From: Dulcicalothrix desertica PCC 7102
GTDB lineage: Bacteria > Cyanobacteriota > Cyanobacteriia > Cyanobacteriales > Nostocaceae
Direction of reading: 5' to 3'
DNA: 64,000 nt
NCBI RefSeq assembly: GCF_003991905.1
Contig: NZ_RSCL01000012.1
Coordinates: 243,848-307,847 of the forward strand
Shown: piece after piece, positions 40,521 to 49,061 of the stretch
Layout of the letters: every line of letters begins with the position of its first letter
Position numbering within the stretch: the stretch's first letter is position 1
The notes under the pieces: model-generated
Databases searched by the model: none
What the model saw: only the letters and a program-made list of their open reading frames with translations
What the model was told of the DNA's origin: nothing
Made by a program: the position numbers and the translations under genes

Positions 40521-40865
40521 TTATGCCACACCTTTATTACTATCGATGACAATCATGTGCGCTTGGTGCTTCGGACGTTTTTGAGAATCGCCTTTGAGCG
40601 CTACTGCTTTGTCATCAGCAAAATCATCGACTAACGACAAATCGCTTTTGTCGTCAATATCATCTGGTTCCCACTCTAAAATATCTCCAGGTTGACACTT
40701 TAACACTTTACAAAATCTCCCAAGAGCTTCAAAAGTTATTGAGGCAGCTCTTCCCTGCTCAATTTTTTGAATGTTTTGCAAGCTATAACCAGTTCTTCTA
40801 GCTAGCTCATTTTGAGAGTAACCCTTGGCCTCTCTAGTATTCTTTAATTTTACAAGCACAGCCAT
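40521..40865 (-). CDS. XRE-family transcriptional regulator
   Basis: 114 residues. N-terminal Cro/CI-type helix-turn-helix (LKNTREAKGYSQNELARRTGYSLQNIQKIEQGRA, residues ~6-40), then an acidic linker (EPDDIDDKSDLSLVDDFADD) and a basic tail. It lies upstream of, and in the same direction as, the CyRepA1 gene, so it may be a copy-number repressor (inference). Palindromes in its own upstream region may be its operators. Confidence 0.8.
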   Translation of the reverse strand: MAVLVKLKNTREAKGYSQNELARRTGYSLQNIQKIEQGRAASITFEALGRFCKVLKCQPGDILEWEPDDIDDKSDLSLVDDFADDKAVALKGDSQKRPKHQAHMIVIDSNKGVA

Positions 40866-40886
40866 CTCCTAACTCTTACTCCTTAC

Positions 40887-40965
40887 AGTAGCACTACTTA
40901 TAGTTGGTAATCTCTGGTGTGTGTATCTATAAGTAATATAAATACTTACCGAGAGTAGCATTACT
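40887..40965. promoter_or_regulatory. Possible operators of the XRE regulator
   Basis: AGTAGCACTACT (40887-40898) is an inverted repeat; AGTAGCATTACT (40954-40965) is nearly the same. Between them TAAGTA/TACTTA (40930-40948) forms another dyad, and TGCTACTGTA recurs inverted at 41016-41025. They sit just upstream of the regulator's start, where an autoregulatory operator would be expected. Confidence 0.45.
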
Positions 40966-41139
40966 AATCGTAATAGAAAATTTGATTGTCTGATGATTCT
41001 ACCAACCATTGGTTGTGCTACTGTAGGTGGTATGTAGATTTTGAATGGTCAAGTTTGAAAAAAGGCGCCTACTAGTAGTGAGCCTTCCCGAACTGACCAA
41101 AACGCTCACAGCCTTGAACTTTTACAGGAGTGCATGATT

Positions 41140-41619
41140 ATGGCGTATTCAACAGACACAAAGCAAACGGTCACAATTAATGAGCAAAAATTATTTCACA
41201 ACCAAAACGATATTAGAACTGTAGAAATATCGTTTGAAGAACACAAGATTTATATTGGAACCCAAGTAATCGCCAAAATTATCCGTGACGATAGTGATTT
41301 TGCTACACAGCCTTGGGTAGTAATGGTAAATGGTATTGAGATTCATCGAGCCAATACTTGGACTAAATGCTACCACTACGTTACATGGCACTTTAAGCAA
41401 GGAACGTTACCCGAACAACAAAAAGAAGAAGTAGCCACAGTTGATTGTAAACGTGTCGTTGTACCTGTATTTGTTCCTAACCAGAGATTGAGACAAGTCG
41501 CTTTGATTTCAGATTTAGCCCTACACATCTATTTCAAGTGCATTAAAACCCTTAGAGTTGCCATCGATTACTTACTGCTGTTTGAAAAACAGTCAAAATT
41601 TTGTAGGAGTGATTGTTAA
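41140..41619 (+). CDS. Hypothetical protein
   Basis: 159 residues from ATG 41140 (preceded by ACAGGAGTG; a second in-frame start at 41134). The central part (PWVVMVNGIEIHRANTWTKCYHYVTWHFKQGTLP) looks like a beta-rich small domain; the last ~40 residues are hydrophobic and unlike the rest. No family recognised. Divergent from the XRE gene, sharing its possible operator region. Confidence 0.5.
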   Translation: MAYSTDTKQTVTINEQKLFHNQNDIRTVEISFEEHKIYIGTQVIAKIIRDDSDFATQPWVVMVNGIEIHRANTWTKCYHYVTWHFKQGTLPEQQKEEVATVDCKRVVVPVFVPNQRLRQVALISDLALHIYFKCIKTLRVAIDYLLLFEKQSKFCRSDC

Positions 41620-41842
41620 ATACTTAAAATCACTGACGATAAAGCTAGGCGCCTTATCCAGTAATGCCTCTGATCGCTTGTCATCACAACGCGCGTCATG
41701 ACGACATTGGTGAGATTGGTCTTTACTTTGCAAAGACAAATTACCGTAGCGAGCCGTCAAAATTTCTTGTTGGCTAGGCAAGACTCTTATTAGCTACAAA
41801 CAATAGTACTACTTATACAGCATAATTACCTTAAGGTGGTAA

Positions 41843-42446
41843 ATGAAAATACCAATAAACTACTTACCCAAAGAAGGAATAAAGCCAAGAAATTTCCTGC
41901 GACATGTGATAATAGGCAGAGATTGCAGTGAAATTGATTATTTTGAAGCAGAGACTACCAGTTGCTACCGTACTCAAGCTATCAAAGTTCTTTCTCGCTT
42001 ACTATGCGTAAACTCAACAACAGTTCGCAACCATTGGGGCAAGACATTAAATTTTGAGTCAATGCCTGAAAATTATCAATTAGTACTTGCGTATGTTGAA
42101 ATGGCGGGTATTAGTCAAAAATATGCAAACCTAATTATTAACGACAAGTACACTCCTTCAAGAGTAACCCCATGCATATTTCTTAGATTATGCTCTTGGA
42201 TTAGATAGCTTGACAACTGAAGAAATAAAACTACGCTTGTCTAACAATAGTTTCTTTGCTGAATGCACTCGTATATTATCTCAAGTATTAGGATTTGGCT
42301 ATCGAACTGTAATTAATTGGGGACATGACATTCGATTTCATAAAATGCCACAAGAATACGAATATTTCCTATACTATGCCTTAGAAGCGATAAAGGTTAG
42401 GCAAGCGCTTTATAACAAAGGTATGAATGTTGCTGCATATCGATAA
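41843..42446 (+). pseudogene. Two-domain hypothetical protein split by a frameshift
   Basis: Frame one (41843-42208) and frame two (reading from ~42170 to 42446) encode two versions of one ~50-residue domain: CYRTQAIKVLSRLLCVNSTTVRNHWG..FESMPENYQ and FFAECTRILSQVLGFGYRTVINWGH..FHKMPQEYE. They look like HTH-type repeats (RTV/TTVRNWG). One indel near 42165-42175 would join them into a ~200-residue protein. Function unknown; DNA binding is suggested by the helix pattern only. Confidence 0.5.
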
Positions 42447-42966
42447 AGAAGGCGCCTTTATTAATTTCCTGCGAACATGAACATTCATATTCGTTGACAT
42501 TGTGTTTCGCAGGAAGCTAATTCCAAAGCGAGCGGCGCCGTAGTACTCACTTAGTTATCTCATTTAATACATATGTATGCAACGAACAGAATTTTTATCT
42601 CATTTTTTGCAATATTATAGACACTAAAATATTTATTAAAATGGCTTAAATTTGCGAAAAAATAGAGCCAGAGCGCAGACTTAAATGCTATAATATATAT
42701 ACCGGATTAAAAGAGTTTCATGAATCAATTTATTAATCATAATACTGAATTATATGCTGATTTTGAAGCAAGGAAGATTAAGTAAAACTTGTCAATAACG
42801 TCTTGAAATTGTGGACTAAAAAAATAAACAAATTTCAGCATGTGAAGATTTTTATTAAAAAACAGGCATGTAGGCATTTGTTTATATTTGTGCTGTCCCA
42901 GCATATATTTTTAGGCTCACGCCGGAATGAAAAGTGCATACTGTAGTATTTCAATTACACAAAAAT
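42447..42966. other. Intergenic region
   Basis: About 520 bp, AT-rich, two GGCGCC sites; no gene or clear structure seen. Confidence 0.4.
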
Positions 42967-43215
42967 ATGAACACTATCACCATTAGATTTTCTCATTTCC
43001 GCGCTCAATCTCCAAAATATACATTCAACTCGCGCGTTGCTATGAGAAGTAATTGCTCCCCAAGTAAATGGGCTATTGGTAGAGTTACTGGATTGCGTCT
43101 TGATGATGATAACATTTGGAATTATACCATCGTCTTTGATTACCCGTTAGGTTACTGTGATGAGCTAACAGAGTCAGAGTTAGCTGGTGAACATGAACTT
43201 GCTTGCGTTTCCTAA
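42967..43215 (+). CDS. Small hypothetical protein
   Basis: 82 residues from ATG 42967. Contains AMRSNCSPSKWAIGRVTGLRLDDDNIWNYTIVFDYP, a beta-rich SH3-like pattern. No family recognised. Followed by a terminator of the CTACTAG type. Confidence 0.5.
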   Translation: MNTITIRFSHFRAQSPKYTFNSRVAMRSNCSPSKWAIGRVTGLRLDDDNIWNYTIVFDYPLGYCDELTESELAGEHELACVS

Positions 43216-43241
43216 GCCACTTGCCATCACCTAAAACGATT

Positions 43242-43276
43242 AAGCTACTAGCAATTATAAAACTAGTAGCTTTTTT
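43242..43276 (+). terminator. Hairpin terminator of the CTACTAG family (copy 2)
   Basis: AAGCTACTAG (43242-43251) pairs with CTAGTAGCTT (43263-43272) and leads into six T. 27 bp after the preceding stop. Confidence 0.8.
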
Positions 43277-43319
43277 GCTTTTCGTCTTTCAACAAAATCA
43301 AAATATAAGGAAATTGAAT

Positions 43320-43547
43320 ATGACTGACCTAAACTTGTCCTACGACTATTGCACTGGTTGGGATAATCCCAACGATGCCTTTTTCTGGATTGCTGTGATG
43401 CAGAATCCTTATATGCCCGAACCTCACTGTTATGGCGCCTCAATCAGTTTCCAGAGCGAAGATGCACTTCTATTAATTGAAAGAATGAAAGGTAAAATAG
43501 GCGCCGCAGCAAAAGAAGAAATATTAAAAATTTGGAATGAGCATTAA
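43320..43547 (+). CDS. Small hypothetical protein
   Basis: 75 residues from ATG 43320 (AAGGAAAT upstream). Acidic N-terminal part with several Trp/Tyr (DYCTGWDNPNDAFFWIAVMQ), helical C-terminus. No family recognised. Bracketed by two near-identical terminators, so it is a single-gene unit. Confidence 0.5.
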   Translation: MTDLNLSYDYCTGWDNPNDAFFWIAVMQNPYMPEPHCYGASISFQSEDALLLIERMKGKIGAAAKEEILKIWNEH

Positions 43548-43574
43548 TAGTGATACTCTACTCTAATATATAGA

Positions 43575-43606
43575 GCTACTAGTTTTACAATTACTAGTAG
43601 CTTTTT
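43575..43606 (+). terminator. Hairpin terminator of the CTACTAG family (copy 3)
   Basis: GCTACTAGT (43575-43583) pairs with ACTAGTAGC (43593-43601), then five T. 28 bp after the preceding stop. Confidence 0.8.
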
Positions 43607-43783
43607 AGGTTTATGCTTTTTGAAAGCGCAGAACGATGCTCAGATAACTTGAAATAAATGTCTTTAAATTAACTGCACGGTTGAATAAGCTTAATAATTT
43701 CCACAAACCGAGAAACCCTCACGGGTGGATATCGATGAAAAAGGCGCCCTCAGAAATCACTCTATTTTTTGGAGAAACAGAAA

Positions 43784-44179
43784 ATGCAAACTATTCAAGA
43801 TTGCTTAACAATTACTATTGTAGTGCTGTTTGCTACTATCACAACTACGATAGCGTTAGATTTGTGCGTTAGCTTAACACAGTTGTGGAATAACGTTGCA
43901 AACCAAGAAGTTAGCGTTCAAAAAGTATATTTACAAACATCTAATATTGCCAATATGCAACCCCAATTAACTGCTACAGAAATGAAAACTGTATGTATAT
44001 CGGCAACAGATTTATCGGCGCCAACTGCACCAAACAGCACAAATATAAAATCTCTTGAACTGTTGATACAAAAGTTACCGCAGTCGCGTGTTCGTACTGC
44101 TGCAAGACGTTTAGAAATTAAAGATAAGGTTGATGGAAGCTATCAAAAGTTGGGAGTATTACGCGCGCAACTTCAATAA
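43784..44179 (+). CDS. Hypothetical protein with one N-terminal membrane helix
   Basis: 131 residues from ATG 43784, preceded by GGAG at 43771-43774. A single hydrophobic helix at residues ~8-30 (LTITIVVLFATITTTIALDL) precedes a soluble, basic C-terminal part (LPQSRVRTAARRLEIKDKV). Likely inner-membrane anchored. No family recognised. The next ~200 bp hold nothing. Confidence 0.5.
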   Translation: MQTIQDCLTITIVVLFATITTTIALDLCVSLTQLWNNVANQEVSVQKVYLQTSNIANMQPQLTATEMKTVCISATDLSAPTAPNSTNIKSLELLIQKLPQSRVRTAARRLEIKDKVDGSYQKLGVLRAQLQ

Positions 44180-44375
44180 AAGTTACAATCTCAACCGTCC
44201 GAAGTTGAACGAGTACTAAGTAATCTTTGTTAATTGTTAGGACATTAAGCAAGGGCGGTGACTACAGAATTAAAGGTTTCTGCCCTTAGTCAGCATGTTA
44301 CGAGTAAAAATTAGTCCAATAAAAAAGGCGCCGTTCCTTAAAACAACCGCGCACGATTAAAACTTCTGGTTTATA

Positions 44376-44831
44376 TTACACTTTTGGCATTAAAACATTG
44401 TCTCGGCGTAAAAATTGAGAGCGTCGTTGCTTGACGATTTCAGGAATATATTCATTTTTATTATCCTGATTATCAAATTCAAGCCTTAAATAAATATTTC
44501 CTCCAATTCCCGGTATAACCTCACCATCAGAAGTACGTGTACTATCCTTCGCAAAGTAAAAAAACTTGAACTTACTATGTATATGTTCCTCAAATTCATT
44601 TTTTAGCTTTTCTTCGGCACCATCGTAAATTACAGGCGCCGCTATAAATATTTTATTAGGCTCGATTTTTTGAATTAAATTAATTAAATTAGTTCTAACT
44701 ACACATGAACTGGAGATAATCGATTTAACAACAACTAAGTAATCGACCTTTGATTGAATTGGTTCTTGATACTTTCTTAAAATTGGAGCTATTTTTAAAT
44801 ATTCGAGTTCAAGTTTACCAAGGCTTAACAA
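44376..44831 (-). CDS. Phosphoribosyltransferase-like protein, probably N-terminally truncated
   Basis: Up to 151 residues. VDYLVVVKSIISSSCVVRTNLINLI, FIAAPVIYDGAEEKL and GEVIPGIGGNIYLRL are reminiscent of PRTase-fold proteins, where a Ser/Thr-rich loop follows a hydrophobic strand. The usual N-terminal part is missing, and the 5' end overlaps the start of the large rightward gene on the other strand, so at least one of the two genes has an artificial end here. Weakly identified. Confidence 0.4.
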   Translation of the reverse strand: MLSLGKLELEYLKIAPILRKYQEPIQSKVDYLVVVKSIISSSCVVRTNLINLIQKIEPNKIFIAAPVIYDGAEEKLKNEFEEHIHSKFKFFYFAKDSTRTSDGEVIPGIGGNIYLRLEFDNQDNKNEYIPEIVKQRRSQFLRRDNVLMPKV

Positions 44832-47800
44832 AGGAAGCTGACTTGCAAAAAATTAAAGAACAGGGTTTAAGTTTGGAGTTTGCAGCTTCGGAACGCTTCT
44901 ACTTTATGGATGAAGCATTGCGTACTAAGCTATTTGACCAGCCCCACTTCGGTGCCGCTTATGGCAGCAATATGTTTACTCCATGTAAAAGTTTTGGCGA
45001 ACGTGAGGATTTGCGCGTCTTGGTGGTTGATGCCAGCACTGGAGAAAATGCTGGAGTAATGCCACCAGATGAAGCAATTAAATTAGTAGGGGATGGAGAC
45101 GGAAAAATAGACGTGCGGTTGCATCAAGATTTAAATAACCAAGCTCAAACACCGTTTCAAACCAGATTTGGTATTAAGGAACGCAGTTGTGGATTAAGTC
45201 CTGATGATAAAGCTATTGACTTTACCTGGCAAATAGGGAAAGGGACGTTTGCACCACGCGATTTAAGTTCCATCGGGAACGGTTATGACCTGATTATCTC
45301 TACTGACCAACTTAAGGGACGAGTGGGGGAACGGGGGAGTGGGGGAGTGGGAGACAAGGGGAGCGGGCAAGTTGAGGACTCACTTTTGCGGCTAGAAACT
45401 TCTTTCAATTCCCCCCCTCTCCCCCTCTCCCACTCCCCCACTCTTATTAAACCTGGTGAATACATAATGACGATGGGTATTGGGAATAAGACAGATGCTT
45501 ATTATGGTGTGACATCGACAGGCGCCCAATTTTGGAATTTGTTTCCTCTTGGGGTAAAGGGGGATGTCCTGCCACGGTTAGAACGGCGCCTGCTTGAACT
45601 CAAAGACATTGCAAGTGACCCCAGGAAAATTGCCCAAGATTATATTGATACGATGGATGCTAAGTATAAATACCAAATTAATAGTGAAACTGAACCTGAA
45701 GATGTGATTGATTTTGAAAATTTGAATTTAGGAGAATTTGAAAAATTAATTGATGATACATTTGGAGACAAAGAGCAAGATGTAATTTATCGTATTCTAA
45801 AAGCTGATTTAGATGGACATTATCAGTTACTTGAACATCCAAAAATTGTAGATAAGCTGCAGGAACACTGGCGCTCCTCATATATGGACTGTGCAACGGG
45901 TCGGTTTATTAAGTTTGATTCGGCAATGGCACAAACTTGTCATGACTTGGCGCCGAACGAAGTTTGCTACCCGAACTTTCCAGATGGCGCCGAGTTAATA
46001 GTTTATCGTGGTCCGGTTGCTAACTCAAACACAGTAGATATTTATATAAATCGCCATCTACCTGACGAACCAAAGGATATTGGAACTATTAAGTTATCCC
46101 CAACTGGACTAAAACATTCGCTATCAGATTGTGATGGAGACAGAATGGCAATTGCACTTGCGAGTGAGTTTCCTCATACAGCAGCAGAAATTAAACAAAA
46201 ACAACTCACACAAAACCGCTATGCTGAAATCGTCAAACCGCAGAAGAAGGCCTATACAGGTTCGTTTGAGCAAATCGCCTTAGATGCAATGGAAAATAAA
46301 ATTGGCTTGGTTGCTAATTTATGCATGAAGGCAATTGCACTAGAAAATGAATGTTTATCAACTCGACTCGAAGATGCTTGGAGTTTGATAAGAGATATTT
46401 CCTGTGCTGCAACGAAAATGTTAAGAGCAGGAACTCGTTCACAAAATGCAGTTAAATATCCTGAAAATATTAAATCACAAATTTCCGAACTATCACATCT
46501 GTGCCTAGAATCGAATCAAAACCATATGGATGTTAGAAAAATTAACACATTAGCAGAGTACAATCAAAATTGTGAGAAAAGAAATATACCTTTATTATCA
46601 CCAGAATACGTAAGCAAGTTTTTAGAGAAAGCAGGTAAATTTTATCATGACTTAGTTGGTATTTTAGGAGGGCAATTACAAATAGAGGTTGACCGGGGAA
46701 AAAGTGCTAACCGTAGTGACGCATCAATCGTCAATGCTTGTAGCTATGTTACCAAATGTTTTGATATTGCAACTTGGGTAGAAGAAAGGAAAGTTGACGA
46801 TGTATATACCAACCGTGCAATGAATATCAAAGGAAATGGCGCCATTGATATGATGGCTAAAATGACCAACGAGGCATTTTCCGAGAACGCGCTATTGCCT
46901 CGTTCGACACAACAATTTCAGGATTTGTTTAAGGGAGTGGAATTTACTGCTGCTCAAAAGGAACAAGCTTCTATTATCAAGAAAAATTATGACATCTTAA
47001 TCAATAAAGCAATTGAAATTAGTAAAGAGGTGCAAGCGGCGCCAGGATTAAGACTGATTGCAACAAGTCCTCGTGGCAATCAGATCGAAATTACTGGTAT
47101 TGAACAGAAAAAGCACCCCAATGCTTTCGATGATAGAAAGCTTGACATCACAGTTGTTGAGGATAAAAATCCTCACCAATCTGCCAAAAGTAAATGGGTA
47201 GCGTCTTCTCCCGTATTCGATGACAAGAATATGGTAAAACGTCAACCAAATGGAGAAATTGAATATAGGCAGCTTGGGTATATCGCCCAATCCTCAGTTC
47301 AAAAGCACTTTTCTATCTTTAAGCACCAAACCGAGTTGAAAAATTTAAGTACACACATTGTAACTGGATTAGCGCCAAGCCAAGTTAAAGCCGCGTTTTC
47401 CAAAGTTCGAGAATATGCTACTGAGATGAGAGAAACTATTCCTGATTCCCAAAAACAAGGCATCGCAGCAGCAATGTGGCAAATTTCAACAGCCAACAAG
47501 GAAGAATATGGTTTCAAGAAGACCTCAGCAGTGTTCGCAATATTTCCAGACGAATTAATCGAACGACTAGCTAAACTACAATTAACAGAATTTGCGATAG
47601 TCGGCGCCCATAAAACAAGTAACGAACACTTAGGACGTAAATGGGTAGGAGAAAAAGTAGAGTGTAGTATTGTCCAAGCACCTGACCCAGCCAACCCAAC
47701 ACAAAACAAACGGTGGTTAGTTGCTCAAGAGAAAAAACTGGGAGTGTTCCGCAGCGAGTCAGCACAGTTACCCATCGGTACTAGTATGACCGCAGAAATA

Positions 47801-48646
47801 ACCTCCCCACCGAGCGCTTCTGTCATCATCACCAGTAATCAAGGCAATCAGTTGAAAGTTGGGCAACTAAAAAAGTATGCGTTTGCTGACTTTGAATGGA
47901 AAGGAGAACAAGCGGCAATAACAGTCAGCACAACTGATAACGGTAAAAGCGTAACACCGATTGCTTTAGTAAATGGTAAGCCCTTGGGAGTTATTGATAA
48001 AGAATCTTTTGCTTCGCTAACCGAAAAGTTAGCTGCAACAAATTTTAATGTTCATGGATTTAAATTTCAAGCAACTCTCGACTCGGCGCCTGCCACCATC
48101 GTCAATATCAAAGTTGACCCACAAACAATACAATACCCCGAAGCCTGGATAAAAGAGCAACCGTTAGTTAAAGAAAGCAAATCAACCTTATTAGATGAAC
48201 TAAAACCATTACTGGGAGCTAAGTATCAACACCAAAATAATCAAAGTTTGTTACATGACTCTGAAGCATCTCTAAGTACAGTATCAATAAAAAGTAATAA
48301 TTTTGACACCTTGATGCAGGAAAACGCTCAGAAAGCAGAGTATATAAAAACACTTGCAAGCCAAATTATGCAGAAATTTAGAGAAGAGTCTTTCATCGGC
48401 ATCGCTCAAAAACAAAGTCAAGAAGAACTATATTTCTGTGTTAGCCTGCCTTATTTGGCGCCGAAACAGAAAACAGCAGCTAGAATTAGCGATACTTTAA
48501 ACTTTCCCCTCGAATACGGACGTAGTGCTGTGGCTTGGGCAGCAGGTGGCTTGATTAAGCAACTTTTTGGTACTATCCAGTCAAATTCGGCTTTCAGGAT
48601 TTCAACAAAAACTCGACCAGCGATATTACCTGAAACTGTTTCGTGA
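44750..48646 (+). CDS. Predicted two-barrel (YonO/RdRP-like) RNA polymerase-type protein
   Basis: 1298 residues as read from a TTG; family similarity probably starts near 44798. Key element: SDCDGDRMAIAL at ~459-470, a DxDGD motif (Asp460, Asp462, Asp464) like the Mg-binding loop of RNA polymerase beta-prime and RdRP/YonO enzymes. It is preceded by YRGP (~418) and LSPTGLKH in the positions of the beta-prime R.P and L.P segments. After it MENKIGLVAN (~515-523) matches the G.(I/V)(A/S)N motif of RdRP-type enzymes. A possible first-barrel lysine is Lys164 in GKGTFAP. An inverted-repeat insert (45320-45445) adds ~40 residues. The last ~40 residues run antisense into a Uma2 fragment, so the native C-terminus is probably lost. 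Polymerase assignment is inference from motifs. Confidence 0.55.
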   Translation: MIELVLDTFLKLELFLNIRVQVYQGLTKEADLQKIKEQGLSLEFAASERFYFMDEALRTKLFDQPHFGAAYGSNMFTPCKSFGEREDLRVLVVDASTGENAGVMPPDEAIKLVGDGDGKIDVRLHQDLNNQAQTPFQTRFGIKERSCGLSPDDKAIDFTWQIGKGTFAPRDLSSIGNGYDLIISTDQLKGRVGERGSGGVGDKGSGQVEDSLLRLETSFNSPPLPLSHSPTLIKPGEYIMTMGIGNKTDAYYGVTSTGAQFWNLFPLGVKGDVLPRLERRLLELKDIASDPRKIAQDYIDTMDAKYKYQINSETEPEDVIDFENLNLGEFEKLIDDTFGDKEQDVIYRILKADLDGHYQLLEHPKIVDKLQEHWRSSYMDCATGRFIKFDSAMAQTCHDLAPNEVCYPNFPDGAELIVYRGPVANSNTVDIYINRHLPDEPKDIGTIKLSPTGLKHSLSDCDGDRMAIALASEFPHTAAEIKQKQLTQNRYAEIVKPQKKAYTGSFEQIALDAMENKIGLVANLCMKAIALENECLSTRLEDAWSLIRDISCAATKMLRAGTRSQNAVKYPENIKSQISELSHLCLESNQNHMDVRKINTLAEYNQNCEKRNIPLLSPEYVSKFLEKAGKFYHDLVGILGGQLQIEVDRGKSANRSDASIVNACSYVTKCFDIATWVEERKVDDVYTNRAMNIKGNGAIDMMAKMTNEAFSENALLPRSTQQFQDLFKGVEFTAAQKEQASIIKKNYDILINKAIEISKEVQAAPGLRLIATSPRGNQIEITGIEQKKHPNAFDDRKLDITVVEDKNPHQSAKSKWVASSPVFDDKNMVKRQPNGEIEYRQLGYIAQSSVQKHFSIFKHQTELKNLSTHIVTGLAPSQVKAAFSKVREYATEMRETIPDSQKQGIAAAMWQISTANKEEYGFKKTSAVFAIFPDELIERLAKLQLTEFAIVGAHKTSNEHLGRKWVGEKVECSIVQAPDPANPTQNKRWLVAQEKKLGVFRSESAQLPIGTSMTAEITSPPSASVIITSNQGNQLKVGQLKKYAFADFEWKGEQAAITVSTTDNGKSVTPIALVNGKPLGVIDKESFASLTEKLAATNFNVHGFKFQATLDSAPATIVNIKVDPQTIQYPEAWIKEQPLVKESKSTLLDELKPLLGAKYQHQNNQSLLHDSEASLSTVSIKSNNFDTLMQENAQKAEYIKTLASQIMQKFREESFIGIAQKQSQEELYFCVSLPYLAPKQKTAARISDTLNFPLEYGRSAVAWAAGGLIKQLFGTIQSNSAFRISTKTRPAILPETVS
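45340..45440. repeat. G-rich inverted-repeat element inside the polymerase-like gene
   Basis: TGGGGGAGTGGGAGA (45340-45354) and its exact complement (45426-45440) flank a ~70-bp centre; further G-rich units extend left to ~45320. It encodes low-complexity Gly/Ser/Pro sequence in frame, between STDQLKG and IKPGEYIM. The same unit type occurs at 59474-59579 and as one arm near 51888. Confidence 0.8.
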
Positions 48647-48762
48647 AGACCTGTTGGTTCCTTGTCGCGTAACTCTCCATCAATCAGTTCGTAGCGGGGA
48701 TTGTTGCCGTATTCGGCAACGAATTCCTCGAAAGTAAGATTTTTATCTGGAGTGTAGGTCAT
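48451..48762 (-). pseudogene. Uma2 family nuclease, N-terminal fragment
   Basis: MTYTPDKNLTFEEFVAEYG, RYELIDGELRDKEPTGLHE and WIVPKSCLIKPPAAQATALRP are typical of a Uma2 N-terminus. Similarity stops near 48515, where the sequence becomes the antisense of the polymerase-like gene; the nuclease core is missing. Clear recombination junction. Confidence 0.7.
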
Positions 48763-48801
48763 GAATTTTACGTTTTATGACAAATTAAACAGCTAGTTCT
48801 T

Positions 48802-49026
48802 TTAACCTAGAGTAATTATGCTTATAACAATAATTGCTATCCTTAATCCGTCAGGTATTTTAAATTTGGGGCAAGTCGCAATAGCGGTGAGTGCGAAAAC
48901 AACAGCGAATATTTGAAAACGAAATAAACAGAATATAGATAAAATTGCTGTGGTTACACAAATTATCCAACCGAAGATAAGTTGAGAATTTTCTAGTACT
49001 TTATCTAATTGATTTGGATTTTTCAT
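48802..49026 (-). CDS. Small membrane protein
   Basis: 74 residues, mostly hydrophobic, with two or three helices (FGWIICVTTAILSIFCLF, IFAVVFALTAIA, LRIAIIVISIITLG). No family recognised. Last gene of the leftward partition operon, 35 bp after its neighbour. Confidence 0.5.
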   Translation of the reverse strand: MKNPNQLDKVLENSQLIFGWIICVTTAILSIFCLFRFQIFAVVFALTAIATCPKFKIPDGLRIAIIVISIITLG

Positions 49027-49061
49027 AAAAAACCTCTAGTTGGGATGATTTTTGTAATAGA

